Assembly: GCA_965644295.1 (NCBI GenBank)
Contig: CBFFRP010000025.1
Location: 62,001-126,000 of the forward strand
Reading direction: 5' to 3'
DNA: 64,000 nt
From: Paraphysomonas bandaiensis
Lineage: Eukaryota; Chrysophyceae
Part shown: positions 54,484-64,000 of the stretch, piece after piece
How positions within the stretch are numbered: the first letter of the stretch is position 1
Layout of the letters: each line of letters opens with the position of its first letter
Notes under the pieces: model-generated
Databases searched by the model: none
What the model was told of the DNA's origin: nothing
What the model saw: the letters and a program-made list of their open reading frames with translations, nothing else
Position numbers and translations under genes: made by a program

Positions 54484-55976
54484 TGTTGCTGTTGCTTCTA
54501 AGTATGTGGATTGCTATGTACTTGCTGTATGTACAGCAGCAGTGTACCTGCATATATGAGGGTTTTGACGATCCATGAACAAAAATTCTATGAACTTTTC
54601 TCATGGAAAAATGACAGAACAAGAATACATAGTACTGTACTGTACGTAGGAATTCCGAGTATATAGAAAATCTACGATGATCGTTATTCCTTCCTACTCG
54701 TGCAGCATGTACGACGCAGTGAAGCTATAAAACTGGGGTTTTGACTATATAGTGTTATGTTTTCAGCGAAAATGTACAGTATGTAACAAAATCATTGCCT
54801 TAACAATGTCAGTCATACTTCTTGTAGCCAGGCAGTTTATCATTGCATGACATATCAACTCCGACAAGTTATTCTTGCGTCAGACGACCACAGACAACAG
54901 TGGCACGTTAATTCCAGTAGTTGACAGCTCTAGCAGTGTGGATACGAATCATATGAGTGAGGAAAGGTTTGCAGGTCTTTGAGAGGACGGCTCGTAATGT
55001 TCATGAGTTACTTTCGATATGAGATACCAATTTTTACTATCCATTTATTATACGAAGTGATACTCTGATCATTTGCCGGAGAATTTTGATGTATCTTGCG
55101 CTGTGTTGGCTAAACAGTTGCATGTGCTGACTTATATCAGTGTATATACACTGCATAGCTTTGATTCGTATAAGCCGCAGTCCTGATGTTAGTGTAGTGT
55201 ATATGAAACTTGATAGAATAGGCCGCTGGGTATATAAGCTTTGATTTAGATCTCCAACTGTTTGTCATATATGCTTTGAGCTTTACGGTGTCATACACAA
55301 GTCGACTCCTGTGAGTAATATTGTAACTCACTGGAGTTGAATTTTACACTCATTTAGCTAAATTGGAGTGCATGCCAAGTACAGTGAGCGTCAAGTGGGC
55401 GAGAGAGGAAGACGTAGTCCGTTTACCTTTTACATTTTGCAAAATACAACATACCTTGATGTGCCGATGTGATGGAGGGAGATCCGCATGTACCAGCTTT
55501 GAGTTTTGGGAGGATGAGAAATCTCATTGTGATTAGTGATAGAGGTAATGATGAGAACACTCACTCTTGTGTCAACTCTCATTACCCGAAATATCCTTTA
55601 TGTAGTTGTGTTTTCCTATAGGGTATACCGGCTTAATGTGATGGTTCTACTAAGCACATCAGTGGATTACATGAGAAATTACTAAATAATTACATAATTA
55701 CTAGTGAAAATATATAGGCATGTTGTGTATAGGTCTCGCTCTAAACTAAATAAAACTACTGAACCGAAAATGGTTCAAGTACTACATAAACATTCGTAGA
55801 CGTTTATTCGGAAAGCATTGCTAGTACATTGGCCGACATAGCATACTTTCACACTTCAATAACTCTAATGTCACACATAAAGAAATTCGGTAGTTTATTC
55901 TTATACATGAGCCAATAAGTATGAATATTTCTGTATTTGATCTATATCTATAATCTATACTGATAATAAGGTTCTT
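54484..55976. other. Long intergenic stretch, nothing recognised
   Basis: About 1.5 kb between two minus-strand genes. AT-rich, no frame with protein character, no repeat family recognised. Confidence 0.4.
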
Positions 55977-56572
55977 TTATTTGCTGAGCGTTTGAATCCC
56001 ACTTCTACTAATATAGTCTTCCCAGTGCTGTCCATCGAAACCTTTCATTTCATGCGTAGTTCCATCCTAAAAACAAATGAATTTCTGGTTCATAATTTCA
56101 AATTTCATACCTGAGCCTGGAGACAAGCGAAAGTCACAGCGTAGCCATCAGGATTGGACCGGGGTATCTGCGGATCAATTAGATAAAGTTACTCAGTCGA
56201 TAAAAAATAATTGCTCACATAAAACGACTGAACACCACAGTGTTTGCAAAAGTAATGTTTTGCAACATGTGTGTTGAACGTGTATAACTGAAGGTCATCA
56301 CTTCCTGTTAATAGTTTGAATTTGCTGTTGGGGACAACCACATGCCAGTTTTTCTTCATATCACAAACAGAACAATTGCAATTCCACACTAATAAATGCC
56401 TTGGAGCAAATATTTCAAATGTAACAGCTTTACAATGACAGTTACCATTATACAGAATATCTTCACATGTGTTGGTAGAGGAGGACTCATGAGCTCTCTT
56501 ACTGTGCAAATAAAACATATTCGCAACAATAGATCCAATAAACAAACTTCCAGCTATAGGTAATGAATCCAT
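55977..56572 (-). CDS. GFA/CENP-V-family zinc protein with N-terminal membrane anchor
   Basis: Three exons on the minus strand: 56572-56219, 56167-56111, 56066-55977, giving 166 residues. A short hydrophobic N-terminus (LPIAGSLFIGSIVANMFYL) suggests an anchor. The fold shows the family's zinc ligands: NGNCHCKAV, NCNCSVCDM and FCKHCGVQSFY, and ends with the typical FDGQHWEDY. Relatives bind two zinc ions; some bacterial members were named for a proposed S-(hydroxymethyl)glutathione synthase activity, and vertebrate CENP-V acts at centromeres. The substrate here is unknown. Splicing places GVQSFYIPRSNPDG across the first junction, as expected for the family. Confidence 0.85.
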
Positions 56573-56704
56573 TTACTTGAATATCTCACTCACAGAGGGT
56601 TAGGGAATGATACATATGGCTATACGGAGTACCATAACAGAGCCTCAGCTTAATAGTCACACCACTGGATCTCTCTATAGAGAGCGAGTGCTACTGTTCC
56701 TAGC
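56573..56704. other. Short intergenic piece
   Basis: Upstream of the GFA-like gene, no features. Confidence 0.3.
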
Positions 56705-56808
56705 TACGATTCTTTTTTCGGAAATATATTGAAGCAAAATTCCACTATATTACAGTAATGCAACTACGGCTGGAATACAGAGAATTGTTGTCTCAATATT
56801 TCCTCAAG
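56705..56808 (+). mobile_element. Family B element, partial copy B3
   Basis: Contains the core TTTTCGGAAATATATTGAAG through TTGTTGTCTCAATATTTCCT. Terminal repeats are missing. Confidence 0.65.
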
Positions 56809-56883
56809 TCGATGTTGTTTTTTATCAATATAAAATGGATATAGTTCCTAAAAAGGTTGATTTATTAGTCTGATCGACAATTT

Positions 56884-57034
56884 CGTATCGGCAGTCTGCA
56901 TCTTAGTTTTCGGAAATAAATTGAAGCAAATATACTCTATATAACTGCAATACAACTACGACTGAAATACAGAAAATTGTTGTCTCAATATTAGAGGCAT
57001 CTTGGAACAAAAATATACAAAGAATGCCGATACG
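56884..57034 (+). mobile_element. Family B short inverted-repeat element, complete copy B4
   Basis: A 151-base element with perfect 10-base terminal inverted repeats: CGTATCGGCA at 56884 and TGCCGATACG ending at 57034. It has no coding capacity. A clear target duplication was not found, so the superfamily is undetermined. Confidence 0.85.
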
Positions 57035-58381
57035 TTCCACATCATATCAACACATAAAAGTGGTGTTTTTTGAGTGATACAAACATCCGCCCTAACAAAA
57101 ACACACACTGCTCTTCTCAGCTCAACCAACCCGCCCAAAGATTCGAAAGATGATGATATCCATATAAAGATAGCAGTAACATCTGAAGGTAGATAGTAAT
57201 GGTTGAACACTGAAGATAGGGAGGGGGGAGGGAGGAGAGCCCCTCCCCTCACTCCATCTGTATATATACATATGACTATGCAGATATATACTCCTCATTA
57301 AGCGATAAATGAGATCAGATATGAGGGCTGTGGGTAGTAATACATCATTAGACAGTAAAGTTCTGTAGAATGTGATCCGTATGTGAGGTTGCACAGATGT
57401 CATAAGACAGTCCTGTCACTGTACAATGGGTCGTAAACTGTGTAACTCCTCAGAGTATGTATGTTCTCTACATGAGCAGATACAGTGAAGGAGAAGACTG
57501 ACTATGCGTGTGAATAGCCTGTCAAAATGAAGGAGTTAGTTGTAGTCTGCTCTAACATGTAATGGTACCTCTCTAGATCATGTACATTGTCGACTACTTT
57601 TAGAAGAGAAAGTACAATAAATGTTTATATAAAGTAAGATATTCTGTACTATTTTGAATTAATCTATTGAAAATCAACTGAAATCATTGTTCTATGTCCA
57701 GTACTAGTTCAAAATGATGCCATTGCAAGTGATCTATCTTCATAACTAGGACTTCGAAGCAATACTCCAAGAATTCTATAATCTTTCACTTGCTCTCCTA
57801 ATGTCAATCCGGAAAACCAATTTCTCAAGCAATATTCATATCTATACATTCATGCATTATAATATTAGTTTTTAACATCAAGAGAATAAGGACTATCGCT
57901 GCTCATCCTTTTATCAAATTTGAACCGTGGGCTTTCATTACAAGGGACGAAGTACATTACATAAACTGCTCTTTGGATTCATTACGTATGCATGTTGTGG
58001 TAGTATTGAAGAGATATGTTATGAAACCGATGTGTCAATTTAATAATGTAGGATGTGGATCTAGTAGGGAGTTCTATACGTTTTGGAGAAGAACATGATC
58101 ATATCAGTGATAAACAGCATATTACTCTTAGCAGCCAATTGAACTTGATTCATGTCATCACTGTATTACTAAATCACTACATATCTCACTTTGAACCACA
58201 AATTCTACGCTACAATGTCCAATCACTACACAGTAACTACAGGCAACTACAGATGCTTCTACACTAGCAAAGGAGAATATCCACCCGACGATACAATCGC
58301 GAGCATGGACGTTATTCTACGCTGTGGTGCAGCATCAGTACGTTGTTATATATACAAAAGAATTGACGGATGGAAATTACA
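57035..58381. other. Intergenic, no supported gene
   Basis: 1.3 kb with a purine-rich patch at about 57215-57245. Short open frames on both strands do not resemble proteins. Confidence 0.4.
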
Positions 58382-61224
58382 CTACACATCAGAGGGCCAC
58401 TGAACAGGATACATATCATACACTGTCGACACCCCAGAATTCGTGGACCCACTACGATCCGACAGGGGGGGGCTGTTAATAGCTACGAGGCATTTTTCAT
58501 GTGTGGCGCATAGCTGCAGTGACGTAACGTGTGGAGAAATCGTACACCCTTGCTGCTCGAGGAGGTGATTATTGATCACATCCGCTACCATATCCACAAA
58601 TTCTGCACTGGAAAAGTAATTGAACAGATTATCCAACCTGGCACGCATGTTTCTGTTACGTTCAGTTTCATCAGATGAGTGTGGCGGCAAGGAGAGCAGC
58701 ACTACAGCATCCGAGACAAGACGGTGTAGAACCTCAAATTTCCGAGGATCAATGGAGCACATCATATCCAACGCTGACGAAGAACCATCAGTTAGTGCTT
58801 GGGCAAGATGAGATGACGAACATGAGCTGTTGCCATTGGATGAGGACGTAGGCACGCTTTCACGGGCGCGCTTCTTCGCAGCTGAGGTGCCAACTGTAAT
58901 ACAACTACCGTCGGGATCAATCTCCATTTTCTCAGAAGTTTGGTTCCAATCACTACAGTCATCCATGTCCGCAAAGTTTACGTGGTCGACCAAGGATATT
59001 TCTTTTTTAAAGTGGTTGGACCCGTTGGCCGAGATTGAACTCTCCAATTCAGCGGGCGTCGTTACGTCATTTTTTTTCTGAGAATGGGTCTGCCGACGGT
59101 CGTCGATCTGCAGTAGGATGGGCAATAATTCACGAGAAGCAATCCGGAGAGCACCAAAGTCGTCTAACTCCCTTACTTTCTGTACAAGTTACAGGTTATT
59201 GGTATGATTCAGGCGATGGTGATAGAATACCTGCGTGAAAAGCAGGCACTGCATATAGACCCACGCAGGGGACGTTTCCAACGCAGTTGACCCACCGCCC
59301 ACATCTTCATTAGACTGCTGTTCTCTAACTACTTTAACAACCTCCATGTATCGCCCCTGAAGTGAAAAGCACTAATAAGTCCAGTGGACAGGTGACAGGC
59401 CAAGATAAATAATACATATAGTACGTATGTAGATGCGGCAGCAGAAATTAATTATTAGAATTAACATTACTTTAATACCTCTTTCATGAGTGCCCGTACG
59501 AGAGACCTCAACTCAAGAGACTTCCTCATTTTCTGCTCGTGGCACTCGCCCTCCTTTAATACGCTGCCTCCAATATTTCCCAAACTCTTACCCAGAAGTG
59601 TGCCCATGCTAACGTCACGAAAAGCGTAAGCTTGTTCCGTCGGATTCTCCCCATCCGATATATGTGGAGGGTCTGTTGATAAAACGTAAACATCATCTTG
59701 GGGCGTGGTGCTATGCTGTCTCTCATGGTGCCGCACCCCTCTCCGCTGCACCACAACATAAATTACAAATACAATACTTATCGGCCACAATATACATATT
59801 CAGTACTAATATAGGAGAGATACAAGCGATACTTAATAACTTGCTATTGTGACATACCTGCATTTGAAGCAGAATACGTTGTCTTGCAGCCGATGCACGC
59901 CTGAAACCAGACACCAAATTTGATAAAGATGTACTGATAGCTCGTTGACCGTGAGTGTGTGTTTCGTGCAAATTTCTCGCAGGGGGTTCATACTGCTCTT
60001 CCTCTTCCTTAACTTCATCACCATCTTCCTCGCTATCTTCAAGTTCCATGTCGCTTTCGCCATCACTATGACTATCCTGACTGCAATTTGAATAACCATT
60101 GTTGCCATCTGATTGGGAATCCGACATCTTTCTACGTTGTGGCACCTACATTATATTACATCAAATATATATAATTTATAAAACAAATCATTTTGTTAAA
60201 CTTTTAAACGGCAATTGTATAGTACAAAGAGAGAAAAGCGACATAAACAAAGTCTTTACTCAGTATAGTGGCACGATCGAATACTAGTTCGTACCTCACA
60301 GGGCTCCGTAGCGGCGTTGCTATCCACAGACTTGCAATTGTTGTCGCCTTCATGATCCTCCTCACTAGCGGACGGCGGGGCACCAGCTGGTAGGTTGCAA
60401 GCTGCGTCAAATGCCTGAAGGGTTCGTCCATATCCATGAACAAGCAGGTACTCCCGCACCATTAGCTGTACCATTGACGAAGACACAGGGATCTACACAA
60501 CATCAAAATCACTTATGAATGAATGGTTCATTCAAATAAACCTTTTCTATTGCTGTCTGTTTCTCGACAGCGCGTTTCTGAAGCAATTCTACAATATCAA
60601 ACACGAATGCCTCTTTGCCGAAGTTCGCCTTCACTTCTCTGTTGCATCCGATTGTAATACATGGGAGAAGGTCGCGGTCCTAATAATGGCCTTAACACAC
60701 AGTAATTTGAATGCTACAAAATCTCACACCTTCCGTTGAGTACGAAACGCCACGCCGCAGTATTTATCTCTATTAGTAAAGAATATTTCACCTGTGTCTG
60801 CGAATAAACCACACCCGACTACATCCCCGACATCACCCCAACTACGCGCAAAGGACCATTCCACACCAGAGGGATTCATAGAACTCAACAGCTTGCCATC
60901 ACTCCTCAAACCATATCCATCCTTCTTACCCAACGGTCCACCTCTATACCGTCTCTCTGGAATCAATCCTATCGTTACCGATCCACGATCTGATTTCTGC
61001 TATAAGTTAAACACTACTACAACACATATACACTTCTCTTCCCGTACCGTCACTGTAATCTCATAGTAAAAACATTTACAACTTGAAGGTATTGGACAAT
61101 CTGCCACTACAGTCCCTTGATGAGTTGAATGATTAGTTATAATATTGTTTTTCACAGTAAGAAACTGCGATATGTTAGATGTTCGTATCATTCCCGGGAA
61201 ACGGGTTGAATCTATTAAATCCAT
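58382..61224 (-). CDS. RanBPM-like protein (SPRY, LisH, CTLH/CRA)
   Basis: Eight exons on the minus strand: 61224-61048, 60999-60730, 60679-60593, 60492-60295, 60145-59858, 59745-59479, 59356-59231, 59179-58382, giving 736 residues. All seven introns are phase 0. The SPRY domain spans about 45-178 (RGSVTIGLIPERRYRGGPLG, GEIFFTNRDKYCGVAF, VKANFGKEAFVFDI). LisH follows at about 183-215 (MVREYLLVHGYGRTLQAFDA). A long, very acidic low-complexity insert (SDMELEDSEEDGDEVKEEEE) separates it from the CTLH/CRA part (RSLVRALMKEGRYMEVVKVV and C-terminal helices ending with FSSAEFVDMVADVIN). RanBP9/10 homologues are scaffold subunits of the CTLH/GID ubiquitin ligase; I infer the same complex here. Compared with animal RanBP9, the acidic insert and a Ser/Asn-rich stretch before the last helices are extra. 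Confidence 0.88.
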
Positions 61225-62149
61225 TGTGTTCTATGTCTGTTTCACCCCTATTTGTCAAGGTATTAATTCATTCGGATTGGGGTGAATTATATGTTCCTTT
61301 ACGTGTAGGTGTGTATGTCTATTAATTGATCCAGCTGGTCATATATATGCAGAGGTGGCAGTATCATACTATGTACACTACTGCTGTATGTGTACTGCAC
61401 ATATGGTATGCTTATGTATGTAGATCCCCAGCTAGATGTGATACGTGATTAGGAATTATCTCCAGATGACTCATCAAGATACACAGCAGGAGTGGGGGGA
61501 TGTTTTTTCCACTGGAAATTCGTGGAAAGAGTTGCTTTTTGTTAGAAATTTCGGTAAAGTATGCCGTTTCATCAATATGAAAGTCATGTATTTCTATGAA
61601 AATACTGTGTTTTTATGCCTAAAAATACCTCTAAAATTTTCAGGTACGTCGTATGTATAGTGTATATCTATATTCTTGTGCTGCATGTCCCATCTAGAGA
61701 ATCACACCCCACCAAATAGATCTTCGAACAAATCAGAGTAGAAGAGTGACGTATGTGATGCAGCTTGATACTGATGCGCCTTGATATTAAGTAGAGCACT
61801 TCAATCACAACAAAGAGGCCCATAGAGGGGAGGCGTATCCAATAAAAAACACTAACCAACAAAATCGAAAGACACCATTTCCTGGCAGAAGTACTGCCAC
61901 GACACACCTACCATGTGGAGCGTTTTAGAAATATCAGTTCCGTACTGCTAGTGCTCTTTTATAGAGCGATTACACCCATCAAAAGTAGCAATAGACACTA
62001 CAAAATAACCGCTAATCTCGTATTTACGCTAGTATTTTATATTTTATATACTCGAATGTCAAAGATCATTGATTTACCGTACGTAAGTATATTCACTTAT
62101 ATCGAAAAGCCATAAGTATAAATGGAGTAAGAACGGCACGATCAAACAA
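61225..62149. other. Intergenic, nothing recognised
   Basis: Upstream of the RanBPM-like gene; no gene or repeat recognised. Confidence 0.35.
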
Positions 62150-62385
62150 ACTGAGAACCGCTTCTTAAAGCATAAATACTCCATTACTAATTGTGTAGAG
62201 TGTAGAACGGCTTTTGAGTAGAGCTAAAATCACCACGAGTGACCTGCGCAAATCCATGGCACCTCTTGTTCATGCGCTTCAATAGACTTCTGTGGAATGC
62301 AAGTATAGTTGAAGATGGTATTCGTGCTTATAATGAGTAGCTAATCAATTCAATAATTGCAATTTAATAACTGATATCTAGTCAC
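62150..62385 (+). mobile_element. Decayed family C hAT remnant, second transposase relic
   Basis: Parallel to 25021-25577: contains CATAAATACTCCATTACTAA, the transposase relic at 62212-62280 and AATTGCAATTTAATAACTG at the right. Neither terminus is intact. Confidence 0.65.
62212..62280 (+). pseudogene. hAT transposase C-terminal remnant
   Basis: Reads VERLLSRAKITTSDLRKSMA, the same hAT dimerisation signature as the remnant at 25298-25387, with the second residue of FS changed to L. It breaks down afterwards. The two copies share ancestry. Confidence 0.7.
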
Positions 62386-62508
62386 AAGTATATGAGCAGT
62401 ACAATATTCTTGTTTGTTCTACAATCCAAAAAAGAAATCATTTTACTTTAGCACGATAACTAAATATATATGATAAACAATCAACACAACCAGCTGACAA
62501 AATATAGA

Positions 62509-64000
62509 CTAACGGCTCATTTCTCTTTGAGAACGTAACGTTTCTAATGCCTCAACTTGTTCCCAATGGTGTAACGTTATCGTACTGGATCCATATCCAA
62601 CAGCTTCTAACCTAGCCATTGCAAGAAGCTGATGTAGCGCTTCTGCACTCATGTTCGAATTCTCACGGTGCCGGACAAAGAAATCCTCCACTGTACTAAT
62701 GACACTCTCTTCCATGGTTACTACAGACACATCCATACACGACATCCACCAAATCCTCCTGTCGCCGTCCGCTAGATTAATATCTGAGATATGTCCATCC
62801 TCAGACACATCGGTTGAATTATTTCCAGGGGAGAGCCCTATTTTTACTGTATTGCTGGTAGCGATAATAGAAGGCTTGTCCGAAAGTATAATCACAGATA
62901 TTTCTGTAGGAATATCTAGAGCGCAGTATGGAAAAGAGACAGGCATCTTTTGATTGAGTATAATGCGCTGGAGTGACTCAACACCCTTAACACCTGTGGC
63001 ATTCAGTTCACCACACTGAAGATTGCATTCGTTGAGCACTAAAACCGTCCCTACACCAACCTGTAGTGGAGAGGGATTGATCCTGTTAGAGGCCTCATTT
63101 TTGTGTACATTGAACACGCCACTATTTAGGGTATCCACAGTTACCTCCACTTCCACTAGCCGAGGCACAAAAGACCGCATTGCTTCAATTACTCGGCGCA
63201 AAGCAGGCTCTGATGCACTGAAATTGTATATATTGATGGGGAGTGTGCCTACTGCGACTGATGATGGGTTAGATTGTCGGTTGTGCACACGCGATAGCAA
63301 TGCAAGGACAATGAAGCGTGCAGCTAGGGAATCCCCATCCAATGCGGAAGTGAGCAAGTTGACAACACTTAACCTAGATGCAGCAGTGGCTTGAGATGAT
63401 AAAGAGGCCGGGAGTGCGAGGTTTGTGTAACTTGAGTCTGGAAATAGGGTAGAAGGAGTGGAAAGTAGAGGAAATGACGGACCCAAGACGCGATAGGCAA
63501 TGCAGTGAATGACAGCACCAGTACACCCACCAGCACTCGAATCCAAAGGAGTATCCCATAACTCCAGTATGTCCATGACTTCTCCTTCAGTACTTGTAAT
63601 CGGAGGACCAGTTTTTTGTCTCTTACCACGAAGTGTGCCGCGTTGGGATTCACTAAGTGCCTCACACACATGGCACCCAGTGCAGTCTTCACTAACCACT
63701 GGGGGAGTAGTGTACACACCCAAAAGCTCAACCATGTCGTGCAGACGAACCCCTCGACCATTTTCCGTGGTATCTTGATCATAAAACTTAACCACACAGC
63801 AGACATCACACCCTACTCAGTAACAAAAACGCAGTTACAACGAAGAAGCTTTAGAAATGCTGCGCTCTTACCAACACTGCCTTTCGATTCTTCGGCCGCA
63901 TTACCAGAGTTCGTAGAGCTAAATACTCTCTTCTTTTCGAAGCTATCACACTCACCCCCAAAACACACCAAACCTGGAGATGATAACCCTGGATTTATGT
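62509..64000 (-). CDS. MCMBP: Mini-chromosome maintenance complex-binding protein (MCMBP), 5' end outside window
   Basis: Two exons are visible on the minus strand, 63812-62509 and 64000-63872, joined across a 59-base intron. The first exon in the window continues past the right edge, so the start codon and N-terminus are missing. The visible part (about 477 residues) includes VKFYDQDTTENGRGVRLHDM then VELLGVYT, the OB-like region, a CxxC pair (CTGCHVC), and RLSVVNLLTSALDGDSLAARF followed by VLALLSRVHNR, which matches the Walker-like AAA-type core of MCMBP. MCMBP binds MCM subunits and helps assemble and unload the replicative helicase. Motif-level identity is good; the Ser-rich linker near the window edge is lineage-specific. 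Confidence 0.85.

Noticed and set aside
57121-57403. Two overlapping minus-strand frames near 57.2 kb
   Set aside because: Low-complexity, Leu/Ser/Tyr-rich translations with no conserved-looking motif and no splice partners.
1-64000. tRNA, rRNA, CRISPR or bacterial operon features
   Set aside because: None was seen. The spliceosomal introns and alternating single genes show a eukaryotic nuclear contig.

Overview
This is nuclear DNA from a eukaryote. Nearly every gene is cut by short GT-AG introns, mostly 35-180 bases and the shortest 35, and the proteins are typically eukaryotic: PPWD1, MCMBP, a RanBPM-like protein, a polycystin channel and a class C GPCR. A cilium or flagellum is implied by a CFAP77-like axonemal protein and a polycystin. 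A 24-C-methyltransferase implies C24-alkylated sterols. The short introns, this gene set, and the presence of an RlmI-type rRNA methyltransferase and an MHS-type transporter fit a free-living flagellate protist. A stramenopile-like lineage is my leading guess, but a sponge or choanoflagellate cannot be excluded without a tree.

I reassembled 21 protein genes by hand, choosing splice sites that keep the reading frame across all exons. In order they are: MHS-family transporter (431-2417 +), CFAP77-like (5003-5838 +), polycystin-like channel (7764-10502 -), GABA-B-like receptor (11296-14258 +), METTL21-like methyltransferase (18116-18867 -), TruA-type tRNA pseudouridine synthase (19506-21233 +), IQ-motif protein (22552-24699 +), OGFOD2-like dioxygenase (25808-26617 -), PPWD1 (27163-30287 +), a tiny Gly/Ser/Tyr-rich protein (32671-32948 -), MCCC2 (33645-36124 +), an orphan membrane protein (38021-39482 -), RlmI-like methyltransferase (39544-41196 +), a nucleolar-type RNA-binding protein (42155-43625 -), a basic cytoskeletal-like protein (44212-46191 +), an ankyrin protein (47752-48843 -), sterol methyltransferase (49525-51339 +), ABC-F ATPase (52660-54483 -), GFA/CENP-V-like (55977-56572 -), RanBPM-like (58382-61224 -), and MCMBP, which runs off the right edge (62509-64000 -). 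The genes are functionally unrelated and alternate strands. There are no operons; some neighbours share short divergent promoter regions.

The intergenic DNA is full of small mobile elements. Family A is a ~450-base SINE-like repeat with at least nine copies or fragments, flanked in clear cases by 12-14-base target-site duplications; one copy is nested inside another. Families C and D are hAT-type non-autonomous DNA transposons with terminal inverted repeats beginning CAGGGC. One D copy has a perfect 8-base target duplication, and two degenerate pieces of hAT transposase C-terminus survive at 25.3 kb and 62.2 kb. Family B is a ~150-base element with a 10-base terminal inverted repeat. There is also a 214-base CATA microsatellite and a 133-base tandem repeat inside an intron of the sterol methyltransferase gene. 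I saw no tRNA, rRNA or CRISPR features.
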